In this document: positions 9,941 to 22,478 of the stretch, one piece after another | Numbering within the stretch: the stretch's first letter is position 1 | Layout of the letters: each line of letters starts with the position of its first letter | NCBI RefSeq assembly: GCF_018294505.1 | Contig: NC_057802.1 | Coordinates: 552,028,202-552,092,201 of the forward strand | DNA: 64,000 bases | Direction: 5' to 3' | Source: Triticum aestivum | Lineage: Eukaryota > Streptophyta > Magnoliopsida > Poales > Poaceae | The notes under the pieces: generated by a model | The model's input: only the letters and a program-made list of their open reading frames with translations | Told to the model about the DNA's origin: nothing | Databases searched by the model: none | Position numbers and translations under genes: made by a program

Positions 9941-12700
9941 TGTAGCGATCCGACCTCAGACGTCAAATCTCTGTGCATAAGTGTCATCCCTGGATCGGTA
10001 ATGCTGACACACACAGTACTTGAAGGATTTATAACAGAGTGCAATCACACACTTATTAGATCGAATGTCTCAAAGGAGAACTTATTACAATAAATATGGC
10101 TTAAGGCCATCTAAATAAGATAACAGCGAAAGGCTTGGAAGATAAAGTGAGTCCATCAACTCTAACGTCATAGCTGAGTGCATGACAACGACCTAGCGCA
10201 CCTTACTCTTCGTCTGAAAAGTTTGCAACATGATATGTTACAGCCCGAAACGGGTCAGCACATGGAATATACTCGCAATATAACACAGTAGAGCAATGAA
10301 CAGAATAAATGCTATCACTACATGCATGTATGGCTGGTGGAGGCTCTATGGTTATAATGTTTTGCGAAAAGCCAATTTTTCCCTACAACAAAGGAATGTA
10401 TTTTGTTTAACTATCATGGTAGTTGTTAAACATTGAGAAGGTTCCTCCAACTCAATCCCAATTAAGCAGTATTAAAACCCAACAAATTAATTTAGAGTGA
10501 TGAGATCAACATGATAATCCAAGAACCAGATACTCCAGATGTCCATAACCGGGGACACGGCTAACCATGATCAGTTTGTACACTCTGCAGAGGATTGCAC
10601 ACTTTTCCCCACAAGACTCGATCTCCTCCGTTGAATTTCTCGCACTACATGGTGTTTGAGAAACGGATGACCGAGACACAGCCTTTCAGAAGCATTTACT
10701 CTTTACTTTGGTTAGACAGTTACACCTACTTTTCCCTACATCTGCTAGCCTACCACTGAAAGAGGTCATGCAACATACTCAACTATGCTAGAGCCCATAA
10801 TAGCTTGTGGCTGCACACAGAAGTTTCTAGCATGAATAATCTTATATCCCTTTGAGCCTGGGTGGCGAACCATAGGATGATCACACGAGTAGTCCGGGAT
10901 ATCCTAGGACAACACTGGATTCTCCAGGCGCTCGCAACCAATCCACCCAGATGTGTATTTAAGTAGCCACCTTAAGTTAACCATTAATTAACAATCTCAC
11001 ATCTGTCATGGATACACTCAAACTCAATCCACGTCTGCGAGCATAGCATGGCAATATAAGCATAACGTAGAAGTAACTCCCAAGGGTTTGATAATAAAAG
11101 GGCAATAGGTTCTACCTCATCGTCTACTTCCCAATACCCACATGTTAATCACATCCTAATCATGTAGTGCTTGATGGTTGTAACTAATGCATAAAAACTG
11201 GGTAATAAAGGGGTATGATCAATGTGTTACTTTCCTTGCTGACGATCCGCAAACCCTAGAGAGTCGTAGTAGCACGCTTCGCACTCCGGGAATTCTATCG
11301 CAAACAAACAATAGCATACATAAGCACTCAAGCATAGATTCAAAGGTAAAACTCAAATAAGAAGATCCAAACTGAAAGTTCAACTGAAGAGATTCGATTT
11401 GCAAAAAGAATCGGTCAAATCGGAGCTACGGAACTGAAACTACGATCAAAAGAACTTCGAATGCAAATCTGCTTGAAACCAAATTTTCAATTGTCAAAAC
11501 CATGTTCAAGTTGATTAACCAGAAAGAGGGGCTCGAGACGAAGATTTTGGCGTTGGTTTCACTGGATTTGGACGAACGGTTAAAAAGTTGCGAGGGTTTG
11601 AAGATCAGGGTCTAATCTGCAATAAAAATAATCGCGGATAGGTCCCTGGACGAAAAATAAAATAAAAAGAAAAAGACTACGGCGCGAACGTTCGCTAACA
11701 GAGGAAAACGGGCAAAATTTGTTCGTTAAAACGAACTAATGAACGAACGTACGTTATTTAACCTAAACCAAGAAAACCGGGGAAAAACCGAACCAATCTA
11801 AAAAACCAAATCTTGGGTTTCTAAAAAAACCGGGACGGACTGGAAAAACCGGCGGCAGTGGGCGGGATCCAAACGGTGGCGGCGAGGCAGCGGGGCTCCG
11901 GCGCGGCTGCGGGATGGCGCAGGCGGTGGCGGCAGCAGCTCGCAGCGGCGGCGGCGGTGCCTCGGTGGCGGGGCTAAGGCGGCGAGGCGGGACGAGGTGG
12001 GGAGGCGGCGGGGTGACGGGGTACTTATAGGAGGCCGGGGGGGTCCAAGGCGGCTTGGGGGAGGGGCCAAGGCGGCGGGGCGATGCGGAGTCCAGCTCGG
12101 GGACGAGTCTGGCGGCGGCGTGCTCCCGCGCGGGGAAGGCGGCGGCGACAGCTGGGCTTCGGCCCGCTCGGCTGGGCCGTTGGCCAAGTCGGGTGCAACT
12201 TTTTTTTAATAAATAACTCCACCGAAAAAATAAAAATCCTAAATAAAAAAATTCTAAACATGCCAAAAACAATTTTCACCGTCTAAATTAAATATTTAGA
12301 ACATAGTGAACATTTTCTTGGCCTAAAATGCAATTTTGGAAAATGCACATTTTTTCTAATTCAAATAAAATAACGAATAAAATCCAAATAAAATAATTAT
12401 TTGATTTTAACATTTCCCCCCAATATTTCGTTTATTTTGGAGAAGTCATATTATCTCCTTTCTTTTATTTTTAATATTGGAAATATTTTCGCAGAGGAAA
12501 AACAATTAAAACCAAAATGATCCTCTTTTCAATATTTGAGAAAAGAATTCAAATATGAAAATAAATGAAATCCACAACTCTCTCCGTGGGTCCTTGCGTT
12601 GCTTAGAATATCTAGGATCAAAACCAAAATGCAAATAAAATATGATATGCATATGATGACCTATGTATAACATTCCAAATTGAAAATTTGGGATGTTACA
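9941..12700 (-). repeat. 3' LTR of the chromodomain Gypsy element
   Basis: This 2760-bp copy matches 28410-31144 along its full length with scattered substitutions and indels. The TATAAGTA candidate lies at 12022-12029 on the minus strand. A frame of 169 codons (11763-12272, minus) lies in the GC-rich U3/R zone and is not a credible gene. Confidence 0.92.
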
Positions 12701-12712
12701 AACCTACCCCCC
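12701..12712 (-). other. Polypurine tract of the chromodomain Gypsy element
   Basis: The minus strand reads GGGGGGTAGGTT directly abutting the 3' LTR. It starts immediately after the polyprotein stop codon (12713-12715). Confidence 0.8.
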
Positions 12713-15621
12713 TTAAGATGAATCTCGCCCTCGAGATTCGGGTTGGCTAGAGAATAGGTGTGGGTGGTGTTTCCGTAGATCTTCCTCTCGTTCCCAGGTA
12801 GCTTCATCCTCGGTATGGTGGCTCCACTAAACTTTGCAAAACTTGATAACCTTGCTGCGTGTGAATCGGCTGGCAAACTCGAGAATCTTGACATGTTTCT
12901 CCTCGTAGGTCAGACCACTATCCAACTGAATTGCTTCCAGGGGCACTGTATCTCTCAGAGGAATATCGGCCATCTCAGCATGGCACTTCTTCAACTGGGA
13001 AACGTGAAACACATGATGAACTCCTGACAGTCCTTCGGGTAACTCCAACTTGTAGGCCACTTCTCCCATACGTTCCAAAACTCGGTATGGTCCTACAAAT
13101 CTCGGGGCTAGCTTTCCCTTAACTCCAAAACGTTTAACTCCTCGCAGAGGTGACACTCGAAGATATGCTCTATCTCCGATTTCATAGACTACCTCCTTGC
13201 GTTTTGAGTCTGCATAACTCTTCTGCCTGGACTGAGCTACCTTCAGTCTATCTCGAATCAACTTAACCTTCTCTTCGGACTCCTTGATCAAATCTGGTCC
13301 AAACAACTAACGGTCTCCAACTTCATCCCACATTAACCGTGTTCTGCACCTTCTTCCATACAAAGCTTCGAAAGGTGCCATCTTCAAACTGGCTTGATAA
13401 CTGTTGTTGTATGAGAACTCTGCGTAAAGCAAATTATCATCCCAACTAGATCCATAATCTAGCGCACAAGCTCTCAACATGTCCTCCAGAATCTGATTGA
13501 CTCTCTCAGTTTGTCCATCTGTCTGCGGATGAAAAGCTGTACTGAACTCTAGCCTGGTACCCAAAGTCTGGTGCAGCTGATTCCAAAACTTTGAAGTAAA
13601 GTGGGTCCCTCTATCAGATACGATGGTCCTTGGAACTCCATGCAGATATACGATCCTGGTCATATATATCTTGGCCAACTTCGCACTCGTATAGGTGGTT
13701 TTCACTGGGATAAAGTGAGCCACTTTGGTCAAACGATCCACTACTACCCAAATAGAACCATATCCCGATCGGGTCCTGGGTAATCCGGTGATAAAATCCA
13801 TGCCAAGCTTGTCCCATTTCCATTCGGGTATCGGCATAGGCCGCAGTAATCCAGCTGGCTTCTGATGTTCCGCCTTCACTCTTTGACATACATCACATAC
13901 GGCTACATACTCGGCAATATCCTTCTTCATACCGGTCCACCAGAAACGCTCCTTCAAATCCAAATACATCTTGGTGTTTTCGGGGTGTATCGAGTATGGC
14001 GAGTCATGAGCTTCCTGAAGTATCAACTTCCTGATCTCTGCATTATTGGGTACATAAACACGGTCCTCAAACCACAAGGTGTCGTGCTCATCTTCACGAA
14101 AACCTTTGGCTTTCCCTTTACTCATCCTCCCTTTATCTCAGCAATTTCCTTATCATCCTTCTCAACTTCTCGAATATTTCCCAATAATGTTGACTGAACT
14201 TCCAATGCTGCAACAAAACCTCTAGGGACTATCTCCAAACGAAGCTCCCTAAGATCTTTGGCCAACTCCTTTGGTAATCCTCCGCTTACGAGGGTATTGG
14301 CATAACTCTTCCGGCTCAAGGCGTCTTCTACGACATTGGCCTTGCCTGGATGATAGTGCAACTTCATATCATAATCCTTTATAAGCTCCAACCATCTCCT
14401 TTGCCTGAGATTCAGCTCCTTCTGAGTGAAAATGTACTTCAAACTCTTATGATCCGTGTACACATCACAACAGTTTCCAATAAGAAAATGTCTCCAGGTC
14501 TTGAGTGCATGCACTACAGCTGCTAACTCCAAATCATGCGTGGCATAATTCAACTCATGCGGTCGAAGCTGACGTGAGGCATATGAAACCACTCTTCCAT
14601 CTTGCATATGTACACCTCCAAGTCCTAACCGAGAAGTGTCGCAATACACTTGGAAATCCTTACGTATATCCGGCAGAATCAGCACCGGGGCTGTAACCAA
14701 ACGTTTCTTCAGCTCTTGAAAACTTGCCTCACATTCATCTGTCCATTTGAACTTGGTGTCCTTCTTCAGCAACTCTGTCATAGGCTTCGCAATTTTAGAA
14801 AAATTCTCAATGAATCTCCGATAATATCCCGCGAGTCCAAGAAAACTGCGGATCTCTCCAACTGTGGTGGGTGATAGCCAATCAGTGACTTACTTAACCT
14901 TGGTAGGATCCATGGCTATACCTTCTCCTGATATAACATGTCCAAGAAATCCTACTTCCTTCAACCAAAACTCGCATTTGCTGAACTTGGCATATAACTG
15001 GTGTTCCCTGAGCTTCTCGAGAACTAAACCCAAATGTTCCTTGTGTTCCTCTTCATTCTTCGAGTATACCAAGATATCATCAATGAACACCACGACAAAC
15101 TTATCCAAGAACTCCATGAACACCTTATTCATCATACTCATGAAATAGGCAAGGGCATTAGTCAATTCAAATGACATAACCGTATACTCATATAGCCCGT
15201 ACCTTGTGGTGAAAGCTGTCTTAGGTATATCCTGTTCTCGGAACTTCAACTGGTGGTATCCCGATCACAGATCGATCTTGGAGAATACTTTAGCTCCTTG
15301 CAACTGATCAAACAAATCATTGATCATCGGTAGTGGGTACTTCTTCTTGATCGTCACTTCGTTCAAAGCACGATAGTCAACAACCATTCTCAACGATCCA
15401 TTCTTCTTCTCAACCAACCACGGTGACGAACTTCGTCGAATGTATCCTTTCTCCAATAACTCTTTAATATGCTTCTTAATCTCCTCTAGATCATTTGTGG
15501 GCATCCGGTATGGTCTCTTCGATATCCGTCCGGTGCCTAGCAACAGCTCTATCAGAAACTCAATGTCTCAATCCGGCGGCATGCCTGGTAGTTCCTCTGG
15601 AAATACATCCGGGTAATCCTT
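12713..15621 (-). pseudogene. RT, RNase H, integrase and chromodomain of the chromodomain Gypsy element, broken
   Basis: Running down from 15621: RT with the N-terminal PDVFPEELPG, KRPYRMP and [11 protein letters not shown] motifs and catalytic FIDDIL (near 15080). RNase H follows ([22 protein letters not shown]). Integrase has an HHCC finger (CDVCQRVK) and DDE residues in MDFITGLP, VSDRGTHF and QTDGQTERVN. The polyprotein closes with a chromodomain (EDEATWEREEDLR) and ends at 12713. Stops lie at 15568, 15265, 14890, 13307 and 12827. Most are explained by C-to-T change of a Gln or Arg codon. A one-base deletion near 14130 shifts the frame between RNase H and integrase. Confidence 0.92.
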
Positions 15622-15626
15622 CACTA

Positions 15627-17005
15627 TGATAACCCACAAGTATAGGGGATCGCAACAGTTTTCGAGGGTACAGTATTCAACCCAAATTTATTGATTCGAC
15701 ACAAGGGGAGCCAAAGAATATTCTCAAGTATTAGCAACTGAATTGTCAATTCAGCAACACCTAGATAACTTAATATCTGCAGCAAAGTGTTTAGTAGCAA
15801 ACTAGTATGATAGTAATGGTAGCAGTAGCAAAAGTAACGATAGCAGTATTGTAGTGATTGTAACAGTAGCAGCGGTAAAGTAACTAAACGGAGAACAATA
15901 TGTGAAAAGCTCGTAGGCATTGGATCGGTGATGGATGACTATGCCGGATGCGATTATTCATGCAACTATTATAACATAGGGTGACACAGAACTAGCTCCA
16001 ATTCATCAATGTAATATAGGCATGTATTCCGAATATAGTCATACGTGCTTATGGAAAAGAACTTGCATGACATCTTTTGTCCTACCCACCCGTGGCAGCG
16101 GGGTCCTAGTGGAAACTAAGGGATATTAAGGCCTCCTTTTAATAGAGTACCGGACCAAAGCATTAACACATAGTGAATACATGGACTCCTCAAACCACGG
16201 TCATCATCGGGAGTGGTCCCGATTATTGTCACTTCGGGGTTGCCGGATCATAACACATAGTAGGTGACTACAGACTTGCAAGATAGGATCAAGAACTCAC
16301 ATATATTCATGAAAACATAATAGGTTCAGATCTGAAATCATGGCACTTCGGCCCTAGTGACAAGCATTAAGCATAGCAAAGTCATAGCAACATCAATCTC
16401 AGAACACTAACAAAACTAACTCGATTACATGATAAATCTCATCCAACCCATCACCGTCCAGCAAGCCTACGATGGAATTACTCACGCACGGCAGTGAGCA
16501 TCATGAAATTGGTGATGGAGGATGGTTGATGATGACGGTGGCGACGGATTCCCCTCTCCGGAGACCCGAACGGACTCCAGATCAGCCCTCCCGAGAGAGT
16601 TTAGGGCTTGGCGGCGACTCCGTATCGTAAAACGCGATGAATCCTTCTCTCTGATTTTTTTTCTCCCCGAACACGAATATATGGAGTTGGAGTTGAGGTC
16701 GGTGGAGCTCCAGGGGGCCCACGAGGCAGGGGGCGCGCCCAGGGGGCAGGCGCACCCCCCCCTCGTGGAAAGGGTGTGGGCCCACTGGCCTTGATTCTTT
16801 CGCCAGTATTTTTTATATTTTCCTAAATAAATCTCCGTTGATTTTTAGGTCATTCCGAGTACTTTTGTTTCTGCACAAAGATAACACCATGGCAATTCTG
16901 CTGAAAACAGCGTCAGTCCGGGTTAGTTCCATTCAAATCATGCAAGTTAGTGTCCAAAACAAGGGCAAAAGTGTTAGGAAAAGTAGATACGCTGGAGACA
17001 TATCA
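15627..17005 (-). repeat. 3' LTR of the Athila-like element
   Basis: A 1379-bp copy, shortened chiefly by a deletion of about 26 bp near 16408. Its inner edge abuts the polypurine tract (minus-strand AAGCTTGGGGGAGT, 17006-17019). Confidence 0.92.
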
Positions 17006-19052
17006 ACTCCCCCAAGCTTAAACCTTTGCTTGTCCTCAAGCAATTTAGTTGACAAACTGAAAGTGATAAAGAAAAACTTTTACAAACTCTGTTTGCTCTT
17101 GTTGTTGTAAATATGTAAAGCCGGCATTCAAGTTTTCAGCAAAGATTATGAACTAACCGTATTCACAATAATATTTAGGTCTCATGTTTACTCATATCAA
17201 TGGCATAATCAACTAGCGAGCAATAATAATAAATCTCGGATGACAACACTTTCTCAAAACAATCATAATATGATATAACAAGATGGTATCTCGCTAGCCC
17301 TTTCTGAGACCGCAAAACATAAATGCAGAGCACCTTTAAAGATCAAGGACTGACTAGACATTGTAATTCATGGTAAAAGAGATCCAATCATTGTCATACC
17401 CAATATAAATTAACAGTAATGAATGCAAATGACAGTGGTGCTCTCCAGCTGGTGCTTTTTAATAAGAGGGTGATGACTCAACATAAAAGTAAATAGATAG
17501 GCCCTTCGCAGAGGGAAGCAGGGATTTGTAGAGGTGCCAGAGCTCGGTTTTGAAATAGAGATAAATAATATTTTGAGCGATATACTTTCATTGTCAACAT
17601 AACAACCAAGAGATGGCGATATCTTCCATGCTACACACATTATAGGCGGTACCCAAAAAGAATGGTAAAGTTTATACTCCCCCTCCACCAACAAGCATCA
17701 ATCCATGGCTTGCTCGAAACAACGAGTGCCTCCAAGTAACAATAGTCCCGAGGGAGTTTTGTTTGCAATTATTTTGATTTGGTTTGCTTAAAGCATGGGA
17801 CTGGGCATCCCGTTGACTAGCCATTTTCTCATGAATGAGGAGCGGAGTCCACTCCTCTTGAGAATAACCCGCCTAACATGGAAGATACGGACAACCCTAG
17901 TTGATACATGAGCTATTCGAGCATACAAAACAGTATTTCATTTGAAGGTTTAGAGTTTGGCACATACAAATTTACTTGGAACGGCAGGTAGATACCGTAT
18001 ATAGGAAGGTATGGTGGACTCATATGGAATAACTTTGGGGTTTAAGGGATTGGATGCACAAGCAGTATTCCCGCTTAGTACAAGTGAAGGCTAGCAAAAG
18101 ACTGGGAAGCGACCAACTAGAGAGCGACAACAGTCATGAACATGCATTAAAATTAATGAACATTGAGTGCAAGCATGAGTAGGATATAATCCACCATGAA
18201 CATAAATATCGTGAAGGCTATGTTGATTTTGTTTCAACTGCATGCGTGAACATGTGCCAAGTCAAGTCAGTTAAATCATTCAAAGGAGGATACCACCCTA
18301 TCATACCACATCACAACCATTTTAATAACATATTGGCACGCAAGGTAAACCATTATAAACTCATAGCTAATCAAGCATGGCACGAGCAACTATGATCTCT
18401 AATTGTCATTGCAAACATGTTTATTCATAATAGGCTGAATCAGGAACGATGACTAATCATATTTACAAAAATAAGAGAGGTCGAGTTCATACGAGCTTCT
18501 CTCATCTCAATCAATCCGTCATATATCGTCCTTATTGCCTTTCACTTGCACGACTGAACGGTGTGGACAATAATAATAGTGCACGTGCATTGGACTAAGC
18601 TGGAATCTGCAAGCATTCAATAAACAGGAGAAGACAAGGCAATATGGGCTCTTGGTCAAATCAACAATAATGCATACAAGGGCCACTTTAACAATTTCAT
18701 CATGGCCTTCTCCTATCGACCCCCAAAGAAAAGAAAAGAAATAAAACTATTTACATGGGAAAGCTCCCAACAAGCAAAAGAAGAACATGAAATCTTTTTG
18801 GGTTTTCTTTTTAATTACTACTACTACAAGGAAGAAAGTAAACTAGCTAAATGCTACAACTAATTTTTTTTGTTTTTTCTTAAAGTTTTTCAAACACACA
18901 AGAAGAAAGCAGGAAAAAGGAAAATAAACTAGCATGGATGATACAATGAAAAAGTATGAACACCGACAACTAGCAATGAGTGTGTGAACATAAATGTAAT
19001 GTCGGTGAGAAATACGTACTCCCCCAAGCTTAGGCTTTTGGCCTAAGTTGGT
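17006..19052 (-). other. Long untranslated 3' region of the Athila-like element
   Basis: Two kilobases lie between the env-like stop and the 3' LTR, AT-rich, without any frame of note. Polypurine-like tracts (minus-strand AAGCTTGGGGGAGT) occur at both ends, 17006-17019 and about 19018-19031. This is typical of the family and does not hide a gene that I can see. Confidence 0.7.
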
Positions 19053-19068
19053 CTATTGCCACGGCTGG

Positions 19069-20472
19069 TGATAACCCACAAGTATAGGGGATCGCAACAG
19101 TTTTCGAGGGTAAAGTATTCAACCCAAATTTATTGATTCGACACAAGGGGAGCCAAAGAATATTCTCAAGTATTAGCAGTTGAGTTGTCAATTCAACCAC
19201 ACCTGGATAACTTAATATCCGCAGCAAAGTATTTAGTAGCAAAGTAGTATGATAGTAACGGTAACAGTGGCAAAGGTAACAGTGATAGCAGTATTGTAGT
19301 GATTGTAACAGTAGCAGCGGTAAAGTAACTAAGCGAACAACAATATATGAAAAGCTCGTGGGCATTGGATCGGTGATGGATGATTATGCCGGATGCGGTT
19401 CATCATGTAACAGTCATAACATAGGGTGACACAGAACTAGCTCCAATTCATCAATGTAATGTAGGCATGTATTCCGAATATAGTCATACGTGCGTATGGA
19501 AAAGAACTTGCATGACATCTTCTGTCCTACCCTCCCGTGGCAGCGGGGTCCTTGTGGAAACTAAGGGATATTAAGGCCTCCTTTTAATAGAGTACCGGAC
19601 CAAAGCATTAACACATAGTGAATACATGAACTCCTCAAACTACGGTCATCACCGGGAGTGGTCCCGATTATTGTCACTTTGGGGTTGCCGGATCATAACA
19701 CATAGTAGGTGACTATAGACTTGCAAGATAGGATCAAGAACTCACATATATTCATGAAAACATAATAAGTTCAGATCTGAAATCATCGCACTCGGGCCCT
19801 AGTGACAAGCACTAAGCATAGCAAAGTCATAGCAACATCAATCTCAGAACATAGTGGATACTAGGGATCAAACCCTAACAAAACTAACTCGATTACATGA
19901 TAAATATCATCCAACCCATCACCGTCCAGCAAGCCTATGATGGAATTACTCACGCACGACGGTGAGCATCATGAAATTGGTGATGGATGATGGTTGATGA
20001 TGACGACGGCGACGGATTCCCCTCTCCGGAGCCCCGAACGGACTCAATATCAGCCCTCCCGAGAGAGTTTAGGGCTTGGCGGCGGCTCCGTATCATAAAA
20101 CGCGATGAATCTTTCTCTCTGATTTTTTTCTCCCCGAACACGAATATATGGAGTTGGAGTTGAGGTCGGTGGAGCAGCAGGGGGCCCACGAGGTAGGGGG
20201 CGCGCCCAGGGGGCAGGCGCGCCCCCACCCTCGTGGAAAGGGTGTGGCCCCCCTGGCCTTGATTCTTTTGCCAGTATTTTTTATTATTTCCAAAAATAAT
20301 CTCCGTGAATTTCAGGTCATTCCGAGAACTTTTGTTTCTGCACAAAGATAACACCATGACAATTCTGCTGAAAACAACGTCAGTCTGGGTTAGTTCCATT
20401 CAAATCATGCAAGTTAGAGTCCAAAACAAGGGCAAAAGTGTTTGGAAAAGTAGATACGTTGGAGACGTATCA
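19069..20472 (-). mobile_element. Solo LTR of the Athila-like family
   Basis: A complete 1404-bp LTR (TGATAACC ... CGTATCA) is flanked by its own TSD GCTGG (19064-19068 and 20473-20477). It therefore inserted independently and lost its body by LTR-LTR recombination. Orientation is called from similarity to the neighbouring LTRs. It differs by small indels near 19270 and belongs to a slightly different subfamily. Confidence 0.93.
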
Positions 20473-20477
20473 GCTGG

Positions 20478-20871
20478 CCTGGCGGATATCCAAAGTTGTA
20501 GTTGGGGTCGTACTGAGATGCAGCAGTTATTGCATCGTGGGCCGCAGCTTGGAGGCGAGCTATCTCAGCCCTCCTCTCGTACTCGTTCGCCTCCTCCCTG
20601 GTTATGAAATATCTCCCCTTTGCCTTCTCACAAAGGAATCAGTGAGATAGTGATGCTGACGGCACTTATCTGCCTCGAAGCTCTCAAGATCAGCGTTACG
20701 CACATATGTGTAAAATTCTTCCTTGATTCCCGCTCGATCCATGAGGTCCTCTGAAGGCCATTCGCAGGCCTGCACTTGAGCTTCCCTCGGTGGTTCGTCG
20801 TCAGCATCGCGCATCGCGAGTCTGGGTCCTTGATTCCTTGAAGGACCCCCTTGGTACATTTTCCTAAACAT
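20478..20871 (-). pseudogene. Env-like (third) ORF of the Athila-like element, internally deleted and interrupted
   Basis: The N-terminal 80 residues (MFRKMYQGGPSRNQGPRL, then EEFYTYVRNADLESFEADK) match the protein found downstream of pol in wheat Athila-type elements (from memory). After TDSFVRR the sequence jumps, out of frame, to what looks like the C-terminus (FITREEANEYERRAEIARL, then SQYDPNYNFGYPPG). Most of the protein is thus missing. The last codons and stop (TAG 19053-19055) lie beyond the solo LTR, which landed a few codons before the end. The product's role is unknown; 'env-like' refers to position only. Confidence 0.7.
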
Positions 20872-21652
20872 ATTTGTTCCTTTGAAAAATTTCTGAAAAT
20901 TTTAGTAACGTCAAATAAAAGTGAACCAAACTCAACAAAATCGATAGCAACTACTCCCACAAGTGCCTAGAGACTGTATCATGCATTAGAACTACTTGGG
21001 ACCAAATAAATTTGACATGCAAAGGACCTGGTCACCTAAGCAGCAAAAATTTGCAATAAATAAAGTACTAGAAAAAAACTAATTGGACCATTGGAGGCGT
21101 CACATACCAAGGAACAATCCCCCAAAGCTGTTTTGTGAGAGGTGCTTTGAGCTAGGAGATCGAAAATCGCAGCAAAGTGAGCTAGAACTCGTGCTTGAGC
21201 TGGTTGGTGATTTTTTTGGGAGGAAGAAGAAGTGTGTGGTGGTTGGAATAAGTGGAGGGGAGCCACCATGGGCCCACGAGGCAGGGGGCGCGCCCAGGGG
21301 GGTGGGCGCGCCCTGGACCCTCGTGGCCAGGTGCCAGCTCCCCCTAATGTGTTCTTAGTGCCAGATATTCTCAAATATTTCAGAAAAAAACATATTTAAA
21401 TTTCAGGGCATTTGGAGAACTTTTATTTTCAGGGTATTTTTTATTGCTCGGATAATTCAGAAAACAGACAGAAAATATTAATTTTACTTTATTTCAACTG
21501 AATAACAGAAAGTAAAAGGAGGGTACAGAGACTTGTGCTTTCTAACTTCATCCATCTCATGCTCATCAAAAGGAATCCACTAACAAGGTTGATCAGGTCT
21601 TGTTAACAAACTCATTCCGAATTGCATGAAACCGGAGAATTTTTGAATAGCA
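20872..21652. other. Gap where RT, RNase H and integrase should be; leader of the env-like ORF
   Basis: No RT, RNase H or integrase motif is present in any frame. A GC-rich phrase at 21263-21330 (gcccacgaggcagggggcg-type) resembles part of this family's own LTR. The region looks like the untranslated leader of the env-like ORF. Confidence 0.6.
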
Positions 21653-22478
21653 CTAAGTTACCTCAACGGGGATATGCACATCCCCAATAATAAGAATATC
21701 ATATCTCTTTTTAACAGTAGGAAGAGGAAATTCAAAACCTCCAAAAATAATCGATGGAATTTTTCCAATAGTGTTTCCTCGGAAAGTGTACCGTATGCTC
21801 ATTGCCATTAACATGAAAAGTGACATTGCCTTTGTTGCAATCAATAACAGCCCCTGCAGTATTCAAAAAGGGTCTTCCAAGAATAATAGACATACTATCG
21901 TCCTCGGGAATATCAAGAATAACAAAGTCTGTTAAAATAGTAATATTTGCAACCACAACAGGCACATCCTCACAAATACCGACAGGTATAGCAGTTGATT
22001 TATCAGCCATTTGGAAAGATATTTCAGTAGGTGTCAACTTATTCAAGTCAAGTCTACGATATAAAGAGAGAGGCATAACACTAACACCGGCTCCAAGATC
22101 ACATAAAGCAGTTTTAACATAGTTTCTTTTAATGGAGCATGGTATAGTGGGTACTCCTGGATCTCCTAACTTCTTAGGTATTCCATCCTTAAAAGTGTAA
22201 TTAGCAAGCATGGTGGAAATTTCAGCTTCCGGTATCTTTCTTTTATTTGTAGCAATTTCTTTCATATACTTAGCATAAGGATTCATTTTCAGCATATCAG
22301 TTAATCACATACGCAAAAAGATAGGTCTAATCATTTCAGCAAAGCGCTCAAAATCCTCATCATCCTTTTTCTTGGATGGTTTAGGTGGAAAAGGCATGGG
22401 TTTCTGAACCCATGGCTCTCTTTCCTTACCGTGCTTCCTAGCAACAAAGTCTCTCTTATCATAACGTTGATTCTTTGA
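21653..22478 (-). pseudogene. Protease region of the Athila-like element, broken
   Basis: After the gag stop the frame continues (EREPWVQKPMPFPPKPSKK). A second stop follows near 22303. Then comes the aspartic protease with CDLGAGVSVMPLSLYRRL at the active site and IILGRPFLNTAGAVID. A frameshift near 21780 separates it from the usual C-terminal FPLPTVKKRYDILI and HIPVEVT, where the frame ends at 21653. RT does not follow. Confidence 0.82.

Noticed and set aside
11763..12272. 169-codon proline/arginine-rich frame and overlapping frames (minus)
   Set aside because: Lies wholly in the GC-rich part of an LTR; the equivalent frame in the other LTR (30215-30672) differs by indels, and several frames are open at once, as expected from base composition.
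17006..20472. Second full-length element made of the LTRs at 15627 and 19069
   Set aside because: The LTR at 19069 has its own TSD (GCTGG), while the 15627 LTR pairs with the 24483 LTR through CACTA, so the middle one is a solo LTR.
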